DNA from: UBA7672 sp038326205
Lineage (GTDB): Bacteria; Pseudomonadota; Alphaproteobacteria; Caulobacterales; Hyphomonadaceae
NCBI GenBank assembly: GCA_038326205.1
Contig: JBBQJV010000001.1
Coordinates: 124,001 to 188,000 of the forward strand
DNA length: 64,000 nt
Direction: 5' to 3'
The notes below the pieces were generated by a model, which saw only the letters and a program-made list of their open reading frames with translations, did not search any database and had not been told where the DNA came from. The translations under genes were made by a program, and so were the position numbers. Shown piece by piece: positions 16,865 to 25,348 of the stretch (positions are counted from its first letter, which is position 1; each line of letters starts with the position of its first letter).

Positions 16865-19012
16865 ATGCGCACCATGTTGATGGGTGTTGCAGCGATGGCG
16901 GCTCTGGCCGCGTGCGCGAGCCAGGAGGAGACGACAGTGACGGCAAAAGCGATTCGACCTGAAACGCACCTTTATCTGGAAGAGGTGGAGGGCGCGGAGG
17001 CGCTGGCGTGGGTGCGCGGGGAGAATGAGCGGACGCTGGGCGTGCTGGAGAGTGATGCGCGGTTCCCGGGCTATTACGATGCGGCGCTGAAGATCGCGAC
17101 ATCCCAGGAGCGGATTCCCTACGGGTCGATCCGCAAGGGGTATGTCTACAATTTCTGGCAGGATGCGAGCCATGAGCGCGGCCTTTGGCGTCGAACGACG
17201 CTGGGCGAGTACACCAGCGTGGCGCCGGTGTGGGAGACGCTGCTCGACATGGACGCACTGTCGACCGCTGAGGGCGCAAACTGGGTCTACAAGGGCGTGA
17301 GCTGTCTGCCGCCGGAGCAGACGGATTGCCTGTTGTCGCTGTCGGATGGCGGCAAGGATGCTGTGCGGGTGCGCGAGTATTGGATCGCGGAGGGCGGTGC
17401 GAACGCCGGCTTCGTGGCGGGCGGGTTCGATATTCCCGAGGCAAAGACGTCGTTCTCGTGGGAGACGAAGGACTCGCTGCTGATCGCGACGGACTGGGGC
17501 GGCGATGGCTCGACGTTGACGGAGAGCGGCTATCCGTTCGTGATCAAGCGGCTGAAGCGCGGTGAGACGCTGGCGCAGGCGGTGGAGATCTATCGCGGCG
17601 ACGTGAAGGATGTTGCGGCCTCGCCGTTCTCGCTGGAGGATTCGGAGGGTCATCGCTGGTTCGGCGCATCGCGCGCGGAGACGTTCTTCACGGCGAGCTA
17701 TTTCATGTTTCCAGCTTCGGGCGGCGCGCCGATGCGGCTGCCGATTCCGATGAAGGCCAGCCCGCAGGGGATCTATGCCGACACGCTGATCCTGACGCTG
17801 GAAGAGGACTGGTCGCCAGAGACTGGCGGCGCGTTCAGGACGGGCGATCTGGTCGGGTTCAGCTGGAGCACGTTTCTGAAGAACGAGAAGCTGCCAGCGG
17901 TGGAACTCGTGTTCCGGCCGACGGTGAGGCAGGCGCTGCAGGGCGTCGGCATCACGAGGAACGACCTGCTGGTCAACATCTCCGACAATGTCGTCGTTAA
18001 GGTAATGTCGTACAAGCGCGCGGGCGCGGGCTGGGCCGCAAAGGAAGTGAAGCTGCCGCCGAACGGGTCGGCGGGGGTGATCTTCTCCGACAATGAAGAG
18101 GCGACGGCGTTCCTCGGCTTCGAGAACTATCTCTCGCCGGATTCGCTCTACAGCTATGACTCGGCGTCGGGCGCCGTCTCGCAGTTGCGGCAGTTGCCGG
18201 CGTGGTTTGATGCCTCGCCCTACATGGTCGACCAGTACGAGACGACGTCGAAGGACGGAACGAAAGTGCCGTACTTCGTGGTGCACAAACGTGACATCAA
18301 GCTCGACGGGACCAACCCCACGCTGGTCTATGGTTATGGCGGTTTCCAGGTGAGCCAGACGCCGGGCTATTCAGGCACGGTGGGTAAGCTGTGGCTGGAG
18401 CAGGGCGGCGTCTACGTGATGGCGAACATCCGTGGTGGTGGTGAGTTCGGTCCGGGGTGGCACCAGGCGGGGCTGAAGACCAAGCGGCAGGTTGTTTATG
18501 ACGACTTCATTGCGGTGGCCGAAGATCTCATCACGCGGAAGGTGACGTCGAAGGAAAAACTTGGCGCGATGGGCGGATCGAATGGCGGCCTGTTGATGGG
18601 CGTGATGTACACGCAGCGGCCCGACCTGTTCCACGCCATCGTCTGTCAGGTGCCGCTGCTCGACATGCTGCGCTACAATCTTTTGCTCGCGGGCGCGTCG
18701 TGGATGGACGAATATGGCGATCCCGATGTGCTGGAAGAGCGCGCTTTCCTCGAGAAGCTGTCGCCCTATCACAATGTCGATGCGAGCAAGACGTATCCCG
18801 AAATCTACTTCGAGACGTCGACCAAGGACGACCGCGTGCATCCGGGCCACGCACGCAAGATGGCGAAGCTGCTGGAGGAAATGGGCAAGCCGTTCCTCTA
18901 TTACGAGAACATCGACGGCGGGCACTCGGCAGCAGCAAACCAGCGCGAGGCGGCGCGGCGGTCGGCGCTGGAGTTCACATACCTGGCGCGCAAGTTGATC
19001 GATGGGAAGTAG
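16865..19012 (+). CDS. Prolyl oligopeptidase family serine protease, lipoprotein
   Basis: 715 aa (S9A family). A lipoprotein signal ends in LAAC, so the enzyme should be periplasmic or outer-membrane anchored. The N-terminal beta-propeller domain caps the catalytic domain (about 470-715). Catalytic triad: Ser572 in GGSNGG, Asp656 in DDRVHP, His687 in GGHSAAA. It probably cleaves short Pro-containing peptides. ATG 16865 is preceded immediately by an in-frame GTG (16862). The gene follows dapF divergently with about 120 bases between. Confidence 0.92.
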   Translation: MRTMLMGVAAMAALAACASQEETTVTAKAIRPETHLYLEEVEGAEALAWVRGENERTLGVLESDARFPGYYDAALKIATSQERIPYGSIRKGYVYNFWQDASHERGLWRRTTLGEYTSVAPVWETLLDMDALSTAEGANWVYKGVSCLPPEQTDCLLSLSDGGKDAVRVREYWIAEGGANAGFVAGGFDIPEAKTSFSWETKDSLLIATDWGGDGSTLTESGYPFVIKRLKRGETLAQAVEIYRGDVKDVAASPFSLEDSEGHRWFGASRAETFFTASYFMFPASGGAPMRLPIPMKASPQGIYADTLILTLEEDWSPETGGAFRTGDLVGFSWSTFLKNEKLPAVELVFRPTVRQALQGVGITRNDLLVNISDNVVVKVMSYKRAGAGWAAKEVKLPPNGSAGVIFSDNEEATAFLGFENYLSPDSLYSYDSASGAVSQLRQLPAWFDASPYMVDQYETTSKDGTKVPYFVVHKRDIKLDGTNPTLVYGYGGFQVSQTPGYSGTVGKLWLEQGGVYVMANIRGGGEFGPGWHQAGLKTKRQVVYDDFIAVAEDLITRKVTSKEKLGAMGGSNGGLLMGVMYTQRPDLFHAIVCQVPLLDMLRYNLLLAGASWMDEYGDPDVLEERAFLEKLSPYHNVDASKTYPEIYFETSTKDDRVHPGHARKMAKLLEEMGKPFLYYENIDGGHSAAANQREAARRSALEFTYLARKLIDGK

Positions 19013-19073
19013 GCTGGCGTGGCAAGGTCCGCTCGGTGTGCATTGATTGTGTATGGGCGGGAAACGGCGGTCT

Positions 19074-19430
19074 GGCTTTATTTCACATCGCTAAGGGAAC
19101 CCCGCGCTTGACGCATGTCGGCGCGAGAAGCTGCCATTCGGCGCAAAGGTATACATCTTCGAGCGCGTTGCCGAGACGCCGGATGTCGGGATCGCTGCGC
19201 CACTGATGCAGGCGATCCGTGACAAGGACCTGCTGGTCTATCTCGACACGCCGATGAGTCTTGAGCGGTTCTGGGTGGGGCTCGAGCGTTCGTATGCGGC
19301 GCGGCTGGGCAAACCGGTCCATGCTTTCAACCCCGACGCCAAGCGCGGATTGTTTTCCTCACACTTCACGCGCGACAAGACGCTGCCGGTCGATCCGCTT
19401 GTGTCGGTGCTGGTGAATCAGCGGGTGGGC
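19074..19430 (+). pseudogene. Decayed TIR-like domain gene
   Basis: Reading in one frame from 19074: GFISHR, a stop (TAA 19092-19094), then ALDACRREKLPFGAKVYIFERV, VGIAAPLMQAIRDKDLLVYLDT, MSLERFWVGLERSYAARLGKPVHAFNP and VSVLVNQR. The order (FISH start, small-molecule-loop region, DLLVYLD strand, W..LE helix with a Glu, GKPV strand) is that of TIR or TIR-like domains, many of which are NAD-cleaving and act in anti-phage defence. Start and linker are missing and the C-terminus runs into a palindrome. Assignment is by pattern only. No intact partner gene is present. Confidence 0.4.
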
Positions 19431-19453
19431 GGGGAACGAGTCTCGTATGCACG

Positions 19454-19473
19454 ATGTGAGCGAGCGCTCACAT
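19454..19473. repeat. Near-perfect 20-base palindrome
   Basis: ATGTGAGCG at 19454-19462 and CGCTCACAT at 19465-19473 are separated by AG. It lies between the TIR-like remnant and the terminator at 19546, with no gene start nearby; it could be an operator left over from lost genes or part of a repeat. Confidence 0.55.
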
Positions 19474-19545
19474 GCGCAAGTGGCGGGGAGTCGCCAGCGT
19501 GCTGAGCGCTTGCTCGCCTGAAGGACGACGCCCTGAAAACAAAAT

Positions 19546-19569
19546 CGCCCCGGAGTTTCCTCCGGGGCG
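19546..19569 (-). terminator. Terminator of the RcnB-like pseudogene
   Basis: CGCCCCGGAG and CTCCGGGGCG form a ten-base-pair stem; on the minus strand the tail reads ATTTTGTTTTC. Confidence 0.7.
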
Positions 19570-19589
19570 GTGATGTGCGGCCCGAGCGC

Positions 19590-19956
19590 CATCAATTCGC
19601 GGTTGGAGCCGATGCCCTTTTCCGTCCTCCTGGTTGTTGAAGAGGATTGACGCGATCACGCCAGGGGCGATGGCCGCCAGAATGATCTCACCGGTGTTGT
19701 TTCCGCGGACATAGCGCTAGCCGCGCGGCGGGGCTTTCTGGTGATAGGCGCGGTAGTCGACTTCGTGGAAGCGGCGGTTGTCGTACTGGATGCGGTCACC
19801 CTTGTACCACGTGGTTTTCTTCACGACGACGACGCGATGATCGCGGCTGTTGCTTTCGTAGTGGCCACGTCCCTGATCCGCGAAGACGGGCGCTGCCAAC
19901 GCCAGCGGAGCGGTCGCGGTGATAAGAGCGGCGGTGATAAGGGCGAGGCGTTTTAT
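19590..19956 (-). pseudogene. RcnB-like gene with lost start codon and a nonsense mutation
   Basis: The frame NIKRLALITAALITATAPLALAAPVFADQG is a complete signal peptide except that the expected ATG is ATA (19956-19954), directly after a copy of AGGAG. The protein then reads through YKGDRIQYDNRRFHEVDYRAY and PPRG, meets TAG (19717-19719) where RcnB proteins have an aromatic residue, and continues in the same frame as RYVRGNNTGEIILAAIAPGVIASIL, closely like the intact RcnB-like protein at 2.1 kb (NNTGEILLIAAATGL). The exact C-terminus is unclear. The terminator at 19546-19569 is retained. Confidence 0.75.
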
Positions 19957-19959
19957 GTT

Positions 19960-19997
19960 GGTCTCCTGGTCTCCTGGTCTCCTGGTCTCCTGGTCTC
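19960..19997. repeat. Octamer tandem repeat carrying Shine-Dalgarno sequences
   Basis: GGTCTCCT is repeated four times and followed by a partial copy GGTCTC. On the minus strand each unit reads AGGAGACC, so the RcnB-like pseudogene has a ladder of ribosome-binding sites directly before its mutated start. Eight-base units can slip during replication. Confidence 0.85.
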
Positions 19998-20053
19998 AGC
20001 CGAAGCGCGGGGAGGCGCTTGTCGATATGTGGAGATGAAACGTCTTGGCGCAT

Positions 20054-20446
20054 GAACGGCTGTTAACTGCGGCGTTCAGGTATGTCGCGATCTGTCGCTG
20101 ATCGGACGATGCGGAGGGCCGGGCGAAAGATTGCGACACATATCGCGTGCACGTGAAGCGCACCGCAGAATCTTTGTTGCGATCTTTGAAAACTCACGGT
20201 CGAATTCCGAATTTTTTGTAACCTTGTGCGGCGCGTGGTCCCTGCGTCGGCAATGGCGGAATCACAATTGAATCAGGCGGATCCTATTCTGCATGAACCG
20301 GACGTAATTGAGCGACCGGCATTTCCCTTCGCGCGCTGAGCGAGGCGATGTGCGGCAAGCCGCTGATTGCGTGAAGGTTTGCCGTTGTTTCACTTGCCGG
20401 TTATCGCCGCTGCTCCATGTTCCCGAGCAGGTGATGGAGAAAATGA
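20054..20446. other. Intergenic region with no recognised gene
   Basis: About 390 bases before the protein at 20447. It holds AT-richer patches (around 20195-20225) that could include promoters for the flanking divergent genes. I see no RNA gene, repeat or convincing small coding frame. Confidence 0.4.
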
Positions 20447-21037
20447 ATGTCTTTGAAAATAATAGCGGCAATAGCCGCAATGGCTATGTCGATGGGCGCG
20501 TCTGCGTGCCAAGCAATCCCGGACGACATGACGGTCGCGCAATACTGCGCGCAGCCCGACAAGACCAAGACCGATATCTGCAAGATCAATGTCGAGATCG
20601 ATGGCCAGCAACGTGCGCTCGCCAGCACCAATATGAGCCTTGCTCAGGCCCGTACGATCGCGGACAGCGCGATGGCTCGCGCCAACTCGGCTCAATCGTC
20701 GGCTGACGCTGCTATGATGGCCGCGACCGACGCGAAGAACTCGATCGCGACGCAGGCGGCTTTCAACTGCACCACCACCACGGTGAACAAGTCGAAGACC
20801 GGCCAGTGCGCTCCGGGTTACAAGGTGCAGTCGTGCGTGCAGACGCGCTACACGTTCAGCGCCGGCGCTCCCTCGATCCTGCGTGAAGTGACGGACGAAG
20901 GCTGCCGCTTCAACGACAAGGTCCTCGAGATGCAGATCCGTTGCTGCACCACAGGCCCGGCGCCGATGCCGACAGAAACCGCGACCCCGGTCGTGGCGCA
21001 ACCGACGGTCCCGGTGACCCCGGCGCAATCGTCGTAG
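20447..21037 (+). CDS. Exported, possibly lipidated protein with a heptad-rich helix, unknown
   Basis: 196 aa; ATG 20447 follows GATGGAGAAA. The N-terminus is a signal sequence ending at ...GASAC, which could be a lipobox (Cys21) or a normal cleavage site. Residues of about 55-105 (LASTNMSLAQARTIADSAMARANSAQSSADAAMMAATDAK) form an Ala-rich helix with the heptad spacing of Lpp-like coiled coils. The C-terminal part has several Cys (FNCTTTTV, GQCAPGYKVQSCVQ, GCRFND, RCCTTG) and a Pro/Thr/Val tail. Not recognised beyond that; a cell-envelope structural role is a guess. Confidence 0.6.
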   Translation: MSLKIIAAIAAMAMSMGASACQAIPDDMTVAQYCAQPDKTKTDICKINVEIDGQQRALASTNMSLAQARTIADSAMARANSAQSSADAAMMAATDAKNSIATQAAFNCTTTTVNKSKTGQCAPGYKVQSCVQTRYTFSAGAPSILREVTDEGCRFNDKVLEMQIRCCTTGPAPMPTETATPVVAQPTVPVTPAQSS

Positions 21038-21060
21038 CTTCTCATCTGAGAAAAATAGAA

Positions 21061-21097
21061 GCGCCGCTCTCTTACGGGAGCGGCGCTTTTCGTTTTT
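21061..21097 (+). terminator. Terminator between convergent genes
   Basis: GCGCCGCTCTC and GGGAGCGGCGC pair around TTAC, followed by TTTTCGTTTTT. It serves the plus-strand gene ending at 21037; the minus-strand DUF4386 gene ends just beyond, at 21108. Confidence 0.8.
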
Positions 21098-21107
21098 GCC
21101 TCGCCGA

Positions 21108-21827
21108 TCAGGCCATCTGTGGCGTGGCGGCGACGGCGGCGGTTCGGCGCAGCAGGAGAGCGACGCCGAGGAGGAGCGCCCACAGTGCCCAGAGCGAGAA
21201 GCCGATCGCATTGATTGCCGCTGCGCCGGGAACGCCGAAGGGTTCGAGCATTCCGGCCATGACCGCGAGGCTGAGAGCAGCGCCCGCCACCGACAGAATG
21301 CGGTGCCCCGGAAAGATCAGCGCCGCGACCAGCAACGTCCAGACGCCGGTGAAGAGATAGCCCAGATGCTCGCCGACGCCGACGCCGAGGTAGAGGTTGG
21401 TTGCGTCGAAGATCGCAGCAGACATTCCACGATCGATCTCGGTGGCGCCCGGCGCGACATAGGCGGAGGCAAGACCAGGCAAGAGCACGACCCAGCGGAT
21501 GAGGCCGAGCGCCTGGACGAGACCGGCGAGGACGCCGATGGCTGCGGAAAGGCTGGAAAGCGTGGTGTCGCGTTTCCAGAAATGCAGCGCGGTGAGGATA
21601 GAAGCTGGGATCATGCCGAGCGCGGCGGCCATCATCGCGTACCAGTAGACGTGGACGTCCCAGCCCGCGGCTGCAAAGCGCGTCAGTACTTCGCCTGCAG
21701 GATGGCGCAGGATGTCGGGATAGTTGAATGTCATCTGGAGGCCGGTAAAGCCGGCGGTGAAGACCGCGGGTACGGCGATTAGGAAGATACCGGCGGCTTT
21801 CCTGGTTCCGCTGTCGAGGGCGGTCAT
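21108..21827 (-). CDS. DUF4386-type membrane protein
   Basis: 239 aa from ATG 21827 with about six or seven transmembrane helices (for example IFLIAVPAVFTAGFTGLQM, VYWYAMMAAALGMIPASI, LGYLFTGVWTLLVAALIF, SLWALWALLLGVALLL). The layout suits DUF4386; function unknown. Its start codon overlaps the TetR stop (ATGA), so the two are translationally coupled and the TetR protein probably controls it. Confidence 0.7.
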   Translation of the reverse strand: MTALDSGTRKAAGIFLIAVPAVFTAGFTGLQMTFNYPDILRHPAGEVLTRFAAAGWDVHVYWYAMMAAALGMIPASILTALHFWKRDTTLSSLSAAIGVLAGLVQALGLIRWVVLLPGLASAYVAPGATEIDRGMSAAIFDATNLYLGVGVGEHLGYLFTGVWTLLVAALIFPGHRILSVAGAALSLAVMAGMLEPFGVPGAAAINAIGFSLWALWALLLGVALLLRRTAAVAATPQMA

Positions 21828-22417
21828 TTCGCTTTGTCCTTGATCATGTGTGGGGCGAGGATTCTGCGGAAGAGGCGCACGCCCTGATCGGCGTCCGCTT
21901 TGGACGGTTCGCTGCCGCCTGCGTTTCTGAAAACAAGCCAGAAATCGCCGACGAACCAGAGCAGTTGCGTGATCTCGTCGAGCGCGCGCTTGTCGACAGG
22001 GTGCATCAGGCCGGCACGGATGAAATGGCGGAGCAGGGCGCTGGTGTTCGCCATGCCGGTCTCGCGATTGCCGCGATAAAGCCTGGCGAGTTCGGGGTCG
22101 GCGGCGAGCAGCAGAGTGAGGTCGCGAAAGAGAAAGCGATAGCGCCACTGGATATCGAAATTGCCTGCGGCCATGGCGTCCATCGTCCTGAAGGTGGGGG
22201 CTTTGCCTTCCGGCAGGGCGTAGTTTTCCGCCCACGCCCCCATGATGCGCGCGAAGAGACCGCGCACGATCTCGGCCTTGTTGCGGAAATGGTAGTAGAG
22301 ATTGCCGGGGCTCATGTTCAGCGCCTCGGCGATATGGTTGGTCGTGACATTCGCGGCGCCGCGCACGTTGAAAAGCGAGAGCGCCATATCGAGAATGCGG
22401 ACCTTGGTATCGGCCAT
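21824..22417 (-). CDS. TetR/AcrR-family repressor
   Basis: 197 aa. An N-terminal helix-turn-helix (residues 5-50: RILDMALSLFNVRGAANVTTNHIAEALNMSPGNLYYHF motif order) is followed by a TetR C-terminal ligand domain. It is first in a two-gene operon with the DUF4386 gene (four-base overlap) and divergent from the monooxygenase at 22520. Two near-identical inverted repeats in the shared promoter region are the likely operators, so autoregulation plus control of both arms is expected. Confidence 0.87.
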   Translation of the reverse strand: MADTKVRILDMALSLFNVRGAANVTTNHIAEALNMSPGNLYYHFRNKAEIVRGLFARIMGAWAENYALPEGKAPTFRTMDAMAAGNFDIQWRYRFLFRDLTLLLAADPELARLYRGNRETGMANTSALLRHFIRAGLMHPVDKRALDEITQLLWFVGDFWLVFRNAGGSEPSKADADQGVRLFRRILAPHMIKDKAK

Positions 22418-22434
22418 GGTCGAGCGTCCAGAAC

Positions 22435-22476
22435 TAGAGTTTATGCTCTAATTGTGGAAATGGAGTAAAAACTCTA
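22435..22476. promoter_or_regulatory. Twin operators in the TetR/monooxygenase divergent promoter
   Basis: Site 1, TAGAGTTTATGCTCTA (22435-22450), is an inverted repeat. Site 2, TGGAGTAAAAACTCTA (22461-22476), reads TAGAGTTTTTACTCCA on the other strand, matching site 1 at 12 of 16 positions. The two are spaced 26 bases start to start, between the TetR start (22417) and the monooxygenase start (22520). Confidence 0.75.
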
Positions 22477-22519
22477 AAATGTCAAACGGCTTGCTTTGGG
22501 CGTGCTGGAGGATTGCTTC

Positions 22520-22819
22520 ATGATTCTGATCACGGGCTCGGTTGTCATCGCGCACGCGGACCGCGCGGCGTTCCTTGCTGCCGCCACGCACCATGTGGCG
22601 CTGTCGCGGACGGAGGCGGGCTGCATCAGCCATGGCGTGCATGAGGATGTGATGGCGCCCGGCACTTTTGTGTTCGTAGAGCGCTGGCGCGATATGAACG
22701 CGGTGAAAGAGCATTTCGCCAAGGACTACAGCCGCGACACGGCGGCGATGCTGCGGAAGCTGGCGGTGACTTCGTCGGGTGTGGAGATCCACGATGTGGC
22801 GTCGACGCGGGTGGTTTAG
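22520..22819 (+). CDS. Antibiotic biosynthesis monooxygenase (ABM) domain protein
   Basis: 99 aa from ATG 22520 with GGAGG eight bases upstream; a TTG 24 bases earlier is less likely. A ferredoxin-like dimeric ABM domain: the N-terminal strand MILITGSVVIA, EAGCISHGVHEDV and FVFVERWRDMNAVKEHF match the quinol-monooxygenase/YgiN-like pattern. Members oxidise quinols or small aromatics or have no catalytic role. Divergent from the TetR gene, with the operators between. Confidence 0.78.
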   Translation: MILITGSVVIAHADRAAFLAAATHHVALSRTEAGCISHGVHEDVMAPGTFVFVERWRDMNAVKEHFAKDYSRDTAAMLRKLAVTSSGVEIHDVASTRVV

Positions 22820-22884
22820 GAGCTGATATCCTCCTCTCCCGAACCGGGGAGGACGGGCGTCTGGCGTGTCCATTCAAGGCAAAA

Positions 22885-22922
22885 AGAAAAAGGCCGCCCC
22901 GGGCAGTACCCGGAGCGGCCTT
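22885..22922 (-). terminator. Terminator of the TonB-dependent receptor gene
   Basis: On the minus strand AAGGCCGCTCCGGG pairs with CCCGGGGCGGCCTT (one mismatch), followed by TTTCTTTTTG. It lies 23 bases after the receptor stop codon. Confidence 0.75.
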
Positions 22923-22944
22923 GTCCTAACGGCAGTGAGTAGGC

Positions 22945-25134
22945 CTAGTTTCCGATCTTGAACGAGACGCCGATGATGCGGGGTTCGTTGACGAAGGCGG
23001 TGTTGTTGTTGAAGTCGATGCCGCCCTTGATGTTGTCTTCGTCCGTGATGTTGCGGGCGAAGGCGGCGATTTCGAGCGAGCCATCGGTCTTGGCCCAACC
23101 GAGTTTCAGGCCGCCCTCGATCTGGTCGTCGGTCTGGAATTCAACCGACTCGTAGAGAAAGAGGTTGGTCTTGCCCTGATAGGCCCAGTCGGTGAAGGCG
23201 AAGAGTTCGCCATCCGAGCCCCACGGGATTGAATAGCGGGCCGTGAGGTTGGCGATTGTTTCCGGCGCGTTCGGGAACGGGTTGCCGTCGATCAGCGCCT
23301 GGCCGAGGCCATTGAGCGGATCGGTGACTGTGCACTGGGCGCAGACGCCGACGGCGAGGCCCGGATCGTCGATCTTGGTGTCGACATACGAGAAGCCACC
23401 AGTGAAGACGAGGTTGTCCATCGGCGCCCATTCGGCGTCGAATTCCAGACCCCATGCCTTGCCCTTGTCCGCGTTGATGAGCTGGACGAGGTTGCCCGCG
23501 CCGCCAACGGCGGTGAGCTGGATGTCAGAGACTTCATACGTGTAGGCAGCGCCGTTGAAGCGTAGAGTGTCGCCCAGCAAGGTCGATTTGAAGCCGGCCT
23601 CGTAAGAGATCACCGTTTCCGACTGCGCAGCTGAGGGCGGTGCGAAGAAGGCGACATTGCGGCCCTGGATTGAGGGACCGCGGAACCCGTCGGCGACGCG
23701 GCCATAGACCGAGATGTCCGGCGTCAGAGCGTACATCGCGCTGACGTCCCAGCTGACATGCTCGTCCGAGATCGAGATGTTGTTGGCGGGCGCGCCAGGG
23801 ACCGAGAAGTCTTTGTTGTCATCCGTGTAGCGCAGGCCACCCGTGAGGCTGAGGGCGTCGTTGAAGGCGTAGGTCGCCTGACCGAACACCGCCCAGGACT
23901 TGTTGGAGTGTTGCACGGTCGTCGAGGGCGGGAAGCCGAACGGGCCGACCGTGGTGACGGTGAAATCGGCGTCGAAGAAGTAAGCGCCGGTCTGCCATGA
24001 GAGCGCGCCGCCTGTGTCGGAGGCGAGGCGGAATTCCTGCGTCGTCTGATCGAGATCGTCGATCGCGTCCAGCGTGTCCGAGTCAAACGGGATGAAGCCC
24101 GGGCCGACGCCGGCAACGCCGCCATCGATGTCGCCGCGACTGGAGCCATTGGTCGTCTCGTAGGCCGTGATGGAGGTCAGCACCATGTCGCCGAAGTCGT
24201 AGGCGATGTTCGCGGACGTGCCCCAGCCTGAGTAGGACTGCGGGTTACCGCCGCCCTGGTTGTAGGTGACCTTGTCGCGATCATAATTGCTGTTGAGGCC
24301 GTTCGTGCCCGGAGTGATCACATTGGCGCGGAAGACGGCGGCGGTGCCCTCGAGTTCGCGGCCGTGCACGTTGAGCAGCACGTCGAGCGCTTCGGTCGGC
24401 CTGAAGGCGACCTGCAGGCGGCCGGCGGTTTCATCATAGCCGCCGAGATTTTCTTCACCCGGGACCAGCGTGTTATCGATCCAGTCGTCGCGGTGCTGCC
24501 ACAGACCCGAGGCGCGGACCTGAACGCCCGGCAGCAGCGTGCCGCCGACTGCAGCGTCGATCGTGGCCGTACCGTAGGTCCCGTAGGAGGCCGCCACGCG
24601 TGCTTCGGTCTCTTCGGTCGGACGGCGCGAGGTGAAGCGGACGATGCCAGCCGTGGTGTTGCGGCCGAACAGCGTGCCCTGCGGTCCGCGATAGACCTCG
24701 ACGCGGTCAACGTCGAAAATCGGCGTTGATTTCAGCACGACATTTTCCATCACCACGTCATCCATGATGATCGAGACAGGTTGAGAGGCGGCGAGATCGA
24801 AGTCGGTGTTGCCAAGGCCGCGAATGTAGAAGCGTGGGGCGACGCGGCCGTTCGAGCTTTCAGCATAGAGCGCGGGCACGCGGGCGGCGAGCGAGACCAC
24901 ATCGTCGCCAGAGGCGAACAGCGAGGCGATTTCGTCAGCCGGCAGCGATGCTGCGGAGACCGGAACGTCCTGCAGGTTTTCTTCGCGCTGGTTGGCGGTG
25001 ATGATGATGACGTCGAGCTTGCTGTCCGCCGGCGCCGTTTGTGCGATCGCCGGGGCGGCGAGCAGGGCGGTAGCGGAGGCGGCGGACATCAGCGCGACCA
25101 GCAGCTGACGACCAGTGTATTTGCGTTGGAACAT
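22945..25134 (-). CDS. TonB-dependent outer-membrane receptor
   Basis: 729 aa from ATG 25134 (MFQRKYTGRQ) after GGGAG; the signal peptide ends at AIAQ. A TonB-box-like stretch VIIITANQREE is followed by the plug domain (about 40-160, with RGLGNTDFD and VEVYRGPQGTLFGRNTTAG) and a 22-strand barrel ending in GVSFKIGN, with a C-terminal aromatic two residues from the end. No transporter or regulator is adjacent, so the substrate (siderophore, heme, vitamin or glycan) is not indicated. The upstream region to 25257 is open in frame but non-coding in character. Confidence 0.92.
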   Translation of the reverse strand: MFQRKYTGRQLLVALMSAASATALLAAPAIAQTAPADSKLDVIIITANQREENLQDVPVSAASLPADEIASLFASGDDVVSLAARVPALYAESSNGRVAPRFYIRGLGNTDFDLAASQPVSIIMDDVVMENVVLKSTPIFDVDRVEVYRGPQGTLFGRNTTAGIVRFTSRRPTEETEARVAASYGTYGTATIDAAVGGTLLPGVQVRASGLWQHRDDWIDNTLVPGEENLGGYDETAGRLQVAFRPTEALDVLLNVHGRELEGTAAVFRANVITPGTNGLNSNYDRDKVTYNQGGGNPQSYSGWGTSANIAYDFGDMVLTSITAYETTNGSSRGDIDGGVAGVGPGFIPFDSDTLDAIDDLDQTTQEFRLASDTGGALSWQTGAYFFDADFTVTTVGPFGFPPSTTVQHSNKSWAVFGQATYAFNDALSLTGGLRYTDDNKDFSVPGAPANNISISDEHVSWDVSAMYALTPDISVYGRVADGFRGPSIQGRNVAFFAPPSAAQSETVISYEAGFKSTLLGDTLRFNGAAYTYEVSDIQLTAVGGAGNLVQLINADKGKAWGLEFDAEWAPMDNLVFTGGFSYVDTKIDDPGLAVGVCAQCTVTDPLNGLGQALIDGNPFPNAPETIANLTARYSIPWGSDGELFAFTDWAYQGKTNLFLYESVEFQTDDQIEGGLKLGWAKTDGSLEIAAFARNITDEDNIKGGIDFNNNTAFVNEPRIIGVSFKIGN

Positions 25135-25285
25135 GCGGAAGCGCTCCCAGGTGAAATCTGAGCGCAGATCATCCGAACCGGGTTCGCGAGTCTTGCGCGT
25201 ACACGCGGGAATTGTGCGTATACGGCGCTTTGTGCGCTTTCGATGCAAAACTGTCACGCGACGCGCATGCGCCGCTCACCAATGT

Positions 25286-25302
25286 TTCGCGCGGCGCGCG
25301 AA
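25286..25302. promoter_or_regulatory. Palindrome upstream of the TonB receptor
   Basis: TTCGCGC and GCGCGAA flank GGC, midway between the receptor start (25134) and the DUF465 gene end (25349). It could be a repressor site or a weak terminator for the DUF465 gene; no T-run follows. Confidence 0.35.
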
Positions 25303-25348
25303 TAGACAACGGCGCCGACCGCGACGCGGGAAATCAGACGATGATATC

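Noticed and set aside
16820..18286. Open frame antisense to the prolyl oligopeptidase
   Set aside because: His/Arg/Gln-rich shadow of a gene with an intact catalytic triad on the other strand.
19960..19997. Octamer repeat as a possible CRISPR array
   Set aside because: Units are contiguous without spacers and only eight bases long.
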